Shown in pieces: positions 34,227 through 42,144 of a stretch of 64,000 nt of DNA. Source of the DNA: Flavobacteriaceae bacterium (GTDB lineage Bacteria; Bacteroidota; Bacteroidia; Flavobacteriales; Flavobacteriaceae). A model generated the notes under the pieces. That model did not search any database and was not told where the DNA came from. It saw nothing but the letters and a program-made list of their open reading frames with translations. The DNA is taken from contig JAQWJJ010000016.1 of NCBI GenBank assembly GCA_029248405.1, positions 366,303-430,302 on the forward strand, written 5' to 3'. Made by a program: the position numbers and the translations under genes. The stretch's first letter is position 1, and every line of letters starts with the position of its first letter.

Positions 34227-35291
34227 TTACGCTACAGTACCCTGACAACTGCTGCCTGCACCCGCTGTGCATCCATAACAGTGTTGTGATACTTTGATGA
34301 TCCTACCCTCCATTAGCTTCTCATCGTAGTCCGAAATATGCGTCAAATTGCCGGCAACGGGTAGCGCCAGCATTTGGTTAAAATCACAGTCATACAAAAA
34401 TCCATTCCAAGACACCGAAAGGGTATTGGTACACATTACGCTTTTTGCCGCTTCTGGATTATAGGCTTGGACCAATTCATACATATATTCTTCATAGTTT
34501 TCGCTGGCGATGAGGTAATCTAAGAATCGCGAAATTGGCAGGTTGGTGATGGCAAATAATTGATTGAATTCTATGCCAAAATCACTTCTGAGTTTGGACT
34601 TAAAATCTGTTTCTAAGTCCTTTTGATGGGCAGGTAAAAAGGCGCCACTTGGATTATACACCAGATCCAAAGTCAGTCCGCTGTTGGGCATGCCATAACC
34701 CACTGAATTTAGTTGCTTGAGGGCTTCAATTGAGGCATTAAAAACACCACTACCTCTTTGCTTGTCAGTTTTTTCTTTGGTCCAATGCGGCATACTGCTG
34801 ACCACATGGATTTTGTGTTCTTTAAAAAAAGCGGGCAAATCGTGGTATTGCTTATTGGCCCTTATGATGGTCAAATTACTGCGTACAATGATGTCTGCAA
34901 TACCAGCCTTTCGCGCCTCGATAACAAACCAACGAAAATTAGGATTCATCTCTGGTGCTCCACCTGTAAGGTCTAGTGTTCTGGCGTTGGTTGATCTGAT
35001 GACGCTAAGGCATTGCTCCATTGTCTCTTTCGTCATGATCTCTTTGCGATCAGGTCCTGCATCAACATGGCAATGGTCACAAACCTGGTTGCACATATAT
35101 CCCACATTGATTTGCAGAACTTCTAATTTGTGGGCACTTAATGGCCTGCCAAGAGTCTCAGCAACACGGTCTTTGAACAGCGGTAAAGTGCCGTCTTTGA
35201 AGAGTCCTTCTGAAAGGACTTTGAGTTGGTGTGAGGCCTCTGCCAAAGGGTTGGCTTGCTTGCGCAATGATTGTCCTTTAATCTTGGTCAT
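34227..35291 (-). CDS. arsS: arsenosugar biosynthesis radical SAM protein ArsS
   Basis: 354 residues. The radical SAM cluster is CNQVCDHC (Cys67, Cys71, Cys74), followed by HVDAGP and LDLTGGAPEMNP. The C-terminal arsenosugar-type domain ends in a Cys cluster, QHCYGCTAGAGSSCQG. ArsS joins a 5'-deoxyadenosyl group to dimethylarsinous acid, giving an arsenic-substituted nucleoside. Some relatives are annotated as selenoproteins; this copy uses Cys throughout and ends at an ordinary TAA. It lies between the AhpD-like gene (5 bp) and the rhodanese gene (10 bp). Confidence 0.94.
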   Translation of the reverse strand: MTKIKGQSLRKQANPLAEASHQLKVLSEGLFKDGTLPLFKDRVAETLGRPLSAHKLEVLQINVGYMCNQVCDHCHVDAGPDRKEIMTKETMEQCLSVIRSTNARTLDLTGGAPEMNPNFRWFVIEARKAGIADIIVRSNLTIIRANKQYHDLPAFFKEHKIHVVSSMPHWTKEKTDKQRGSGVFNASIEALKQLNSVGYGMPNSGLTLDLVYNPSGAFLPAHQKDLETDFKSKLRSDFGIEFNQLFAITNLPISRFLDYLIASENYEEYMYELVQAYNPEAAKSVMCTNTLSVSWNGFLYDCDFNQMLALPVAGNLTHISDYDEKLMEGRIIKVSQHCYGCTAGAGSSCQGTVA

Positions 35292-35296
35292 AAGGG

Positions 35297-35626
35297 CTAG
35301 GCGTCGAGCTTATTGACTTTATTCATCATCATCACACTATGGACCAACGCCGCACCACTTTTTATTGCTGCTCCAACATGAACAGCTTCCATCATTTCGT
35401 CTTTTGTTATGCCCCGTTTAAGCCCATCTTGTGTATAAGCATCAATACAATAGGGACACATTTCGGTATGCGCAACGGCAAGAGCAATGAGTGATTTCTC
35501 GCGAGGTGTCAACGCGCCGTCTTGGAATACAGCGGTGTAATAATCAAAAAACTTCTCACCGAGTGCTTCACTCCACTGAGTGATGTCTTTGAATTTGCGA
35601 AGGTCTTTGGGATCGTAATAGGACAT
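35297..35626 (-). CDS. arsenosugar-associated AhpD-like peroxidase-family protein
   Basis: 109 residues from ATG 35626; the longer reading to 35707 runs into the intergenic spacer. A carboxymuconolactone decarboxylase/AhpD fold with the redox motif EMCPYCIDAY (Cys57, Cys60), ALAVAHTE before it and GAAIKSGAALVHSV after it. Members of this group are found at the head of ArsM/ArsS clusters. A thiol-redox role, for example reducing methylarsenic intermediates, is a reasonable inference. First gene of the 13-gene operon. Confidence 0.9.
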   Translation of the reverse strand: MSYYDPKDLRKFKDITQWSEALGEKFFDYYTAVFQDGALTPREKSLIALAVAHTEMCPYCIDAYTQDGLKRGITKDEMMEAVHVGAAIKSGAALVHSVMMMNKVNKLDA

Positions 35627-35651
35627 AGTAAGATTTATTTGTAATGGCTTG

Positions 35652-35665
35652 GTGTGACCGCACAC
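35652..35665. promoter_or_regulatory. inverted repeat upstream of the arsenosugar operon
   Basis: GTGTG and CACAC flank a 4-bp centre (ACCG), 26 bp upstream of the first ATG. It might be an operator, but no ArsR-type regulator gene is nearby. Confidence 0.25.
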
Positions 35666-35718
35666 TTCTGAATCATAAAGATAACAACATCGGTGCCAAA
35701 CCACCAATTTGACACTAC

Positions 35719-35752
35719 GAAAAAGACCTCCTATTGATGGGAGGTCTTTTTC
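35719..35752 (-). terminator. intrinsic terminator of the symporter/kinase/MFS operon
   Basis: GAAAAAGACCTCC and GGGAGGTCTTTTTC pair around a short loop, 22 bp after the symporter stop. The T-run exists on both strands, so it can stop transcription either way and isolates the arsenosugar operon. Confidence 0.9.
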
Positions 35753-35773
35753 ACAAATGATCGCTGTTGTTGT

Positions 35774-37423
35774 TTAGCTAAAATAGACATAAACCATGGC
35801 CACGGTCAAAACGATGAGTCCACCCACAATTTTGGCAGGTCGCCATGGTGTGATATCGACTTGTTCTGTATAGACGAGCTGATAGTCGTGGGCTCTTGGA
35901 TAGAGACGACCAATCAGCAGCATGATCAGAACATTCAACACAAAAAGAATCGCCATGACATCCAAAAAGTGAAGGCCAAAGTAGCCTTGTGATTCAATAA
36001 CCGAGAGTGCTACAGGGTCAGTAACGCCTGAATTCTTGGCTTGATCTAGAGCCTGATTCACAAAATGAGGCTTCATGATGAATTGGCTAATGATGTAAAG
36101 GACAGACCCAGAGATCAGACCAATTTTGGCCGCTATGGCAGGAACACGCTTGGTGGTATAACCTACGACAATAATCGTCAAAATAGGGATGGAATATATC
36201 CCGTTAATTTCTTGAAGGTAGTCAAATAAACTCCCGGCATTGGCAATCATTGGGGCGATAAACATGGCGCCAATAGCCAAGACAATACCAAATCGCTTGC
36301 CTTGCTGGACAACTTTAGCCTCGTTTGCTTCTGGGTTGATGTGTTGCTTGTAGATGTCAATCCCAAATAAAGTGACAGAACTATTAAGAACACTATTGAA
36401 GGAGCTCAAAATGGCTCCAAAAATGACGGCTGCGAAAAAACCTAAAAGTGCTGGCGGCAAAATTGCCGCAACCAGCTTAGGATACGCTTGGTCTACAGAG
36501 GTCAAATTAGGAAACATATGGTACGCGATGATTCCAGGAAGAACAACAATGATGGGCCCTAATATTTTGATGAATGACCCCAAAAGCAACCCCTTTTGAC
36601 CTTCTTGGAGGTTTTTTGCCCCTAAAGCGCGTTGAATGATTTGTTGGTTTGTCCCCCAATAAAAAAGCTGCACCAACATCATGCCAGTGAACAGCGTGTA
36701 AAAGGGTACTGGATCTGTGCGCTCCCCCATAGATTTTAATTTTTCAGGATGCTCTGTGCCCAGGACCATTAGACCGTCTAATATGTTGCCGTCACCAATA
36801 GCCATTAGCCCAAGGACTGGAATAAGAATGCCACCGATCAGTAACCCTATGGCGTTGATACTGTCTGATACTGCAACAGCTTTTAGGCCACCAAATACCG
36901 CATAAATTGATCCTACCAGACCGATGCCCCAGACACATAAATAAATGGATTGAGTTTCTGTAATGCCAAAGGCCTGAGGGATATCAAACATGCCACTGAT
37001 GGCCACAGATCCAGAATATAAAATCACAGGGAGTAAGACCACGACATAGCCCGTGAGGAATAAGGCTGAGGTAATGGTCTTGGTTGCAATATCAAAACGC
37101 TGGGCCAAAAATTGTGGCACTGTCGTGATCCCCCCCTTTAAATAGCGCGGCAGTAAAAACAATGCTGTGACCACCATTGTGATGGCTGCTAGAGTCTCCC
37201 AGGCCATAACAGATAGGCCACTCTCATAGGCAGACCCATTCAGACCAACAATTTGTTCAGTCGATAAATTAGTCAAGAGCAAAGAGCCAGCGATCACACC
37301 AGCTGTCAAACTGCGCCCCCCCAAAAAATAACCATCGGCACTTTTTTCATTGGTGTGCCGTGTTGAGAGGTAGGCAATAACAGCCACTAATATGGTGAAA
37401 CCTAGAAATGAAAATACCGTCAT
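35774..37423 (-). CDS. sodium/sugar symporter (SSS, SGLT-like)
   Basis: 549 residues with about 14 membrane segments, normal for the SSS family. Landmarks include YFLGGRSLTAGVIAGSLLLTNLS, AYESGLSVMAWE, LVGSIYAVFGGLKAVAVSDS and YWGTNQQIIQRALGAKN, the last typical of SGLT-type sugar carriers. It would import a sugar with Na+. It is the last gene of a three-gene operon after a PfkB kinase and a GPH-type transporter, all under a predicted LacI operator. Confidence 0.92.
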   Translation of the reverse strand: MTVFSFLGFTILVAVIAYLSTRHTNEKSADGYFLGGRSLTAGVIAGSLLLTNLSTEQIVGLNGSAYESGLSVMAWETLAAITMVVTALFLLPRYLKGGITTVPQFLAQRFDIATKTITSALFLTGYVVVLLPVILYSGSVAISGMFDIPQAFGITETQSIYLCVWGIGLVGSIYAVFGGLKAVAVSDSINAIGLLIGGILIPVLGLMAIGDGNILDGLMVLGTEHPEKLKSMGERTDPVPFYTLFTGMMLVQLFYWGTNQQIIQRALGAKNLQEGQKGLLLGSFIKILGPIIVVLPGIIAYHMFPNLTSVDQAYPKLVAAILPPALLGFFAAVIFGAILSSFNSVLNSSVTLFGIDIYKQHINPEANEAKVVQQGKRFGIVLAIGAMFIAPMIANAGSLFDYLQEINGIYSIPILTIIVVGYTTKRVPAIAAKIGLISGSVLYIISQFIMKPHFVNQALDQAKNSGVTDPVALSVIESQGYFGLHFLDVMAILFVLNVLIMLLIGRLYPRAHDYQLVYTEQVDITPWRPAKIVGGLIVLTVAMVYVYFS

Positions 37424-37433
37424 AATATTAATT

Positions 37434-38369
37434 TTATTGGTTCATAATATCTGCAATGACTAGAGCGTAATCAGGAATTCGACCGACATTTTGTAATTTG
37501 ATCGCAGCCATCTTGAGTGCAGACTCTAAGCACTTTTGTGGTGTTTTACCTTTGAGGTAAGCAAACAAATACCCACTCCAAAAAGCATCACCAGCACCAG
37601 TGGCATCCATGATTTTCTCGACCTCAAAGGCCGAAACTTCTAAAATAGGTTTGTCTTTTTGACTCAGTTTTGCGCCATCTTTGCCCAAGGTAAAACAAAT
37701 ATGTGTCGCGCCAATGCCATGTAAATAAGTAAATACCGCTTCATGACTCATTCCTGGACCCAGTAAGCGGTCAACGTCATCTTGACTGATTTTAACCAGG
37801 GCACCGTGCTGGCAGTAGGCCGCTAAGGTTTCCTGAGCTTGTTTTGGGTCTGGCCATATTTTTTCTGAAAAATTAACATCAATACTCAATAGTGCACCTG
37901 ATGCTGCTGCGATTTTTGCTTTGGCGATGATAGTATCTCTGGCAGGTTGCCGGCTTAAAGCGAAGCAAGTAGTGTGGTATATTTTGGCACGTTCTAAGGC
38001 ATGATTAGGGAGTTGCTCGTGGGTGATCTCGGCATCTGCACCGCGATAGGCAATAAATTCTGGCGTATGCTCTGTTCTGTTGATAAAAATAGTGGTGCTC
38101 GGAAGACCATCGCAGGTTTTTAAGTGGTGTAAACCAACACCAGCCTCTTCCAATCGACTCACCATATATTGGCCAAATCCATCATTCCCTACGCTAGCGA
38201 CCATTTCTACGGTAGCCCCTAATCGGGCCATATTCATGGCTACATTGGTCGGAGATCCCCCCAAATATCGATGGTAATCTTTTGTTGCACTAATAGGCGC
38301 TTCGCTTTGGATGCCAATAAAATCTATGAGTGTTTCACCCACGCAAAGGATGTCAATATCTTTAGTCAT
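37434..38369 (-). CDS. PfkB-family sugar kinase (fructokinase-like)
   Basis: 311 residues from ATG 38369 (another ATG lies five codons upstream). PfkB motifs: ILCVGETLIDFIG, YLGGSPTNVAMNMARLGA with the GG sugar-binding turn, and the catalytic anion hole DATGAGDAFWSGYL with the base Asp. Hexokinase-type fructokinases give fructose-6-phosphate. Gene order, between two sugar transporters, and the shared LacI operator make fructose from sucrose or fructan the likely substrate. Confidence 0.9.
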   Translation of the reverse strand: MTKDIDILCVGETLIDFIGIQSEAPISATKDYHRYLGGSPTNVAMNMARLGATVEMVASVGNDGFGQYMVSRLEEAGVGLHHLKTCDGLPSTTIFINRTEHTPEFIAYRGADAEITHEQLPNHALERAKIYHTTCFALSRQPARDTIIAKAKIAAASGALLSIDVNFSEKIWPDPKQAQETLAAYCQHGALVKISQDDVDRLLGPGMSHEAVFTYLHGIGATHICFTLGKDGAKLSQKDKPILEVSAFEVEKIMDATGAGDAFWSGYLFAYLKGKTPQKCLESALKMAAIKLQNVGRIPDYALVIADIMNQ

Positions 38370-38394
38370 ATTTGTGGAAGGCATATAATTCGCG

Positions 38395-39708
38395 TTAAGC
38401 GACGGATGTTGATGACTTTGTATTTAACCGAAGCGCAAGTACTGAGGCAATCACAAAAAAGACTCCGCCAAATAATATCGCATTGACGGCGCTCCCGCCC
38501 AAAAGATGTTTCATGATGGGCCCAAAAGTGATGGTTTCTATGCCCATCGGAATCACAATCATCATATTGAGTATGCCCATGTATACACCGCGACGCTCCT
38601 GTGGAACAATCTTGGAAACCATACTGTATGGGATGCCCATCATGGCCGCCCAACCAATACCAAACAGAATCATCGGGAATAAAATCGTCACTGGATCTGT
38701 AATGAATGGAATGGCCAATAAGGCCAGTCCTGTTCCAAGCAGGCTGAAAGCATAAGTTTTTTTGCCGCCAAATTTCATCGAAATGGGCACCAGCATTAGG
38801 GCCACGATAATTGTTGAGATGTTGTAGGTGGTGCTCATTTTGGCCGCTTGACTCAAGGCTTGAGAGCCATCATAACCCATTGTTTCTTGTATAAGGGGGG
38901 CGATGTATTGCCAATAAATAAAGAGTGCATACCACTGAAACAAATAAACACCAGCCAGCTTCCACATGAACTTAGGCATGTCCTTCACGGCATCCGCTAT
39001 TTCTGAAAATGGCGCCTTAATGCGTGTGGCCAATGGCAGGGCCTTGGCTTGAGCCATTGCGGCCAATTCTTCATCAGAAGGGGGGATTTCAGGCGTTTTG
39101 AGCACTGACCATAATATAGTAGCCACCGACAAAAATGCCCCTAAGAAAAAGGAGTAATAGAGCCATTTAGGAATGGTTGTGACGTCCCCTTCAATAGCGC
39201 CTCCTCCAAACCAATCTTGGAACAGAAATATGGATGCGTTGGCCAATACGATACCAGCACCGACAAAGAGACTCTGCATTTGGTAACCAAAATTGAGTTG
39301 TTTTTCAGGAACCTTGTCTCCGACAAACGCGCGATAGGGTTCCATGGCCATATTGTTTCCTACATCTAAAATCCATAGCAACCCCACGGCAAACCAGAGG
39401 CTTGGGCTGTAGGGAAATGCGAAAAGGCAAAGACTGCCAATCAGGGCGCCAATTAAAAAGTAAGGTTTCCTGCGTCCCCATCTCGGCGACCAAGTTTTAT
39501 CGGACATCGCACCGATAATGGGTTGAATGATCAGGCCCGTTACTGGTCCTGCTAAATTAAGTAAGGGGAGGTCTTCGGGTAGGGCGCCTAAAAATGAAAA
39601 AATTGGATTGATGGCGGTTTGCTGCAATCCAAAACTGAATTGAATGCCAAGGAAGCCAACATTCATGTTCCAGATATCCCAAAAGGACAATCTCGGTTTT
39701 GTCGTCAT
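38395..39708 (-). CDS. GPH/SLC45-type MFS sugar transporter
   Basis: 437 residues from ATG 39708, which follows a typical short 5' region; the reading to 39759 adds a polar stretch. About 12 membrane segments. The loop GAMSDKTWSPRWGRRKPYFL is diagnostic of the glycoside-pentoside-hexuronide/sucrose-type branch (SLC45-like). It likely imports sucrose or a related disaccharide with H+. First gene of the operon, 117 bp downstream of the LacI operator at 39825-39840. Confidence 0.9.
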   Translation of the reverse strand: MTTKPRLSFWDIWNMNVGFLGIQFSFGLQQTAINPIFSFLGALPEDLPLLNLAGPVTGLIIQPIIGAMSDKTWSPRWGRRKPYFLIGALIGSLCLFAFPYSPSLWFAVGLLWILDVGNNMAMEPYRAFVGDKVPEKQLNFGYQMQSLFVGAGIVLANASIFLFQDWFGGGAIEGDVTTIPKWLYYSFFLGAFLSVATILWSVLKTPEIPPSDEELAAMAQAKALPLATRIKAPFSEIADAVKDMPKFMWKLAGVYLFQWYALFIYWQYIAPLIQETMGYDGSQALSQAAKMSTTYNISTIIVALMLVPISMKFGGKKTYAFSLLGTGLALLAIPFITDPVTILFPMILFGIGWAAMMGIPYSMVSKIVPQERRGVYMGILNMMIVIPMGIETITFGPIMKHLLGGSAVNAILFGGVFFVIASVLALRLNTKSSTSVA

Positions 39709-39824
39709 AAAAATAATTTTGGTCGGTTGTTGTTGGGTTTTGGACCATGCCGCAACCACTCAGTTAATATCCGCAAAAATTCGCGAAAAGCATAATTTTT
39801 AGATTTCAATGAGTTGGATTAAGG

Positions 39825-39840
39825 ACGAAATCGTTTTCGT
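39825..39840. promoter_or_regulatory. LacI-type operator upstream of the MFS-kinase-symporter operon
   Basis: ACGAAATCGTTTTCGT is a near-palindrome (imperfect at one pair), with a core CGAAATCGTTTTCG identical to the site at 57182-57197 next to the LacI gene. Confidence 0.7.
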
Positions 39841-39887
39841 AAAAGGACAGCAACCGGATCAATAACGTCATTTATGGATGCGTTGGG

Positions 39888-40802
39888 CTATTGATTAACG
39901 ATAGGAAATAGCAGTAATGAAGACCAGTCCAAGCTTTCTCCGCCAGAATGTGGGTCGTTGAGGTAAATCTCGGTAGGAGCGGGACCTAATGCTATGCCGC
40001 GGCGTTCTGCATGATCTAAAAGATAATACCATCCTTGTTGTGAGATTCTGTAATTTCCGTTAAATGTTGCCATGAGGTACTTTTGTGACGGGATGGTTTT
40101 GAACAGGACTTTTGGATCCGCAGGATGGTTTTCTGATGGAGTTATGGGAAAGCAAAAATCAAATTGAAGCACTTGATTTTCTTGGTCCCAATTGGTCACA
40201 GTGATGAATGGGTCTCCTTGCAATGGTAATTCATGAGTGTTGATGTAATCCATCACGGTGCCAATTTGCCCCATCATGCCCTGAGCTTTTTGTGCGCTTT
40301 TGACGGTCACGGGCACATAGGCACAGAATTTTTCGGGGATCAAGGTATCAGCAATATGTTGTACCCTGAAATTTTCAGTCTTTTTGACCAGTTGTTGTGC
40401 GACTGATGAAGCGCTTTTTATGGCGCGAGAGACAAAGTCACTCTGGCCAAAGGGCGCCGTTATTTTTTGCTTTATAGGATGTCCGTTGTCTCGAAAATAA
40501 CTCGTGACCTTGGTCATCGAGTCGTTGAGCCGTGTGATGCGCCATTGTACGCTAATGAGCGAGTCATTGACGCTCAGTTGTTGTGATAAAGAAGCATAAG
40601 ATTTGGCTTCAATGTTGCTGATATTCAACCCTTCTGTTTTGGCAAAGATGGGCCAAGACCTCACATGATCGTAGACCACGCCCGGTGGCTGTTTGGTTTT
40701 GAAAGTGATTTGATAGTGATGGTCCAGTCCGAAGAAATACCAAAAACCACCGGCACTCATTACGGCAAAAAACACCCATTTTATAACTGATTTCTTATTC
40801 AT
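39888..40802 (-). CDS. SRPBCC plus GyrI-like small-molecule-binding membrane protein
   Basis: 304 residues. One N-terminal membrane anchor (about 8-24), then an SRPBCC/START-like region (TKQPPGVVYDHVRSWPIFAK..), and a C-terminal GyrI-like domain (FCAYVPVTVKSAQKAQGMMGQIG; QKYLMATFNGNYRISQQGWYYLLDHAERRG; APTEIYLNDP). Such two-domain proteins are found in Bacteroidota with unknown ligands. It overlaps the PAP2-fold gene by 8 bp and ends the SusCD-FG-GAP operon. Confidence 0.85.
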   Translation of the reverse strand: MNKKSVIKWVFFAVMSAGGFWYFFGLDHHYQITFKTKQPPGVVYDHVRSWPIFAKTEGLNISNIEAKSYASLSQQLSVNDSLISVQWRITRLNDSMTKVTSYFRDNGHPIKQKITAPFGQSDFVSRAIKSASSVAQQLVKKTENFRVQHIADTLIPEKFCAYVPVTVKSAQKAQGMMGQIGTVMDYINTHELPLQGDPFITVTNWDQENQVLQFDFCFPITPSENHPADPKVLFKTIPSQKYLMATFNGNYRISQQGWYYLLDHAERRGIALGPAPTEIYLNDPHSGGESLDWSSLLLFPIVNQ

Positions 40803-42144
40803 CTGATGAATTTAATTGATCTCTAACGAGTTGTCCGACTAATGCGCCTTGTTTTAGGCCCTCGACGATGGCTTTGTGATAATGTATTCCTCCGTACATT
40901 CTAGAGATAGCGGCTTCCTGAGCGGCTTCCTCAAAAGAATCAAAATGACGCATTGGTAGGCCAAATGGAAGTTCGGTTGTGTCATCAAAACCAAAATCTG
41001 CGCCAAAAATATCAGTCAATACCTGCGCGGAAGCTCCTGATACAACTGAGTGGCCACTCGTGTATTCTGGAAAAGGAGGAGTCTGAAGCACTGGCTTCCA
41101 GCCTTCGTCTATATATTGATTGATCAGCGTTTCGGGACGGATCAAGTTGCTTCTGTATTTTTCATCCCAACAACTGATAAAGGCATCAAAAATTGCGATT
41201 GATGTTTTGGTGTAGGCAGAAACAGTTTCATTGAAATCTAAATTGGCCTGTTGTGCAGCAATCTTGGTGATTCCAATCCAATGTGCCCCGGGTGTGATTT
41301 TTTTGGTAGCAAACATCAAATGACCCCGTGTTACTGAGACATAGGGATTACAGTCCCAAAATTGGGCCATTTTGATTTCGTCCGATTGGTCACCTTCGGC
41401 TTCGATGCGCTTGCTGGTTTGATAAACAAAAAGGAGTTCTTTGTAAAACTCGCTTTCAGGATCTAGTGAGAATTCTGGTGGAGGTATCGGCTTGAATTGT
41501 GTTGCTGAATCTATTATCATCGGCCGTATTTTATTCCAATGTGGCTCAATACCATCCATATACGCGGGCGGTGTTGGTTGCCAACGAGAGGGGTCTTCAG
41601 TGATGACGGTAAACTTTGGCATTGTGCGTGTTGCCCCATAGCGGTCTTGATTCATCCACGCGATAATGTGTTGGGCGACGGAGAGCCCGTATTGTTTTGA
41701 AGCACCAAAACTGGTTTTGTTTTGATCAGTCCACTTGGCGTAGAGACTGTCGCGGTATTGCGCCACACGCTCCTCAGAAAAAACTAAGGCCTTACTGACC
41801 TCCATATGTGCAATCAATGCTGCTAAGGGATAATTGATCATAGGATCTTCGCCTTTTGGGACAGGATTAAGGTGCTTGATGGATAAGGCAAGTTCCGACA
41901 TACTGCTGTCCTGTTGTGCGATAATTTCGTGTGCTGCAATATTTGCATAGGCATAAATGCGACTCGCTACGGGAGGAGAAAAAATATCATGTACCATGAT
42001 TGATGTGACATGATCGACACTATTTTGAAAATCTGTTGCGCTGACCGGTATTGGTTCTGGCTCTTTGCAAGCGAACAGTGACATGGCCAATAGGCTGAAG
42101 GTCGTCAGCTTATTGATTGATGAGGTAGACTTCGGTAGATGCAT
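40795..42144 (-). CDS. PAP2/vanadium-haloperoxidase-fold lipoprotein
   Basis: 449 residues with a lipoprotein signal (FSLLAMSLFAC; Cys26). The full phosphate/vanadate-binding set is present: K-x6-RP as Lys329...Arg336-Pro337 (KYRSNLIRP), SGH at 363-365 in EYTSGHSVVSG, and SR..GGIH at 414-421 (ISRMYGGIHYHK). This is the motif order of vanadium haloperoxidases and acid phosphatases. Which reaction it performs cannot be told; a secreted phosphatase or a haloperoxidase are both possible. It overlaps the third FG-GAP gene by 35 bp. Confidence 0.9.
   Translation of the reverse strand: MHLPKSTSSINKLTTFSLLAMSLFACKEPEPIPVSATDFQNSVDHVTSIMVHDIFSPPVASRIYAYANIAAHEIIAQQDSSMSELALSIKHLNPVPKGEDPMINYPLAALIAHMEVSKALVFSEERVAQYRDSLYAKWTDQNKTSFGASKQYGLSVAQHIIAWMNQDRYGATRTMPKFTVITEDPSRWQPTPPAYMDGIEPHWNKIRPMIIDSATQFKPIPPPEFSLDPESEFYKELLFVYQTSKRIEAEGDQSDEIKMAQFWDCNPYVSVTRGHLMFATKKITPGAHWIGITKIAAQQANLDFNETVSAYTKTSIAIFDAFISCWDEKYRSNLIRPETLINQYIDEGWKPVLQTPPFPEYTSGHSVVSGASAQVLTDIFGADFGFDDTTELPFGLPMRHFDSFEEAAQEAAISRMYGGIHYHKAIVEGLKQGALVGQLVRDQLNSSDE

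Noticed and set aside
34227..35291. ArsS as a selenoprotein
   Set aside because: All motif positions use Cys codons, there is no in-frame TGA, and the gene ends at TAA.
39780..39787. TTCGCGAA palindrome as a second LacI operator
   Set aside because: It does not match the shared CGAAATCGTTTTCG core and an 8-bp palindrome is common by chance.
40795..42144. Calling this protein a proven haloperoxidase
   Set aside because: The motifs fit both vanadium haloperoxidases and PAP2 phosphatases, so halogenation cannot be claimed from sequence.
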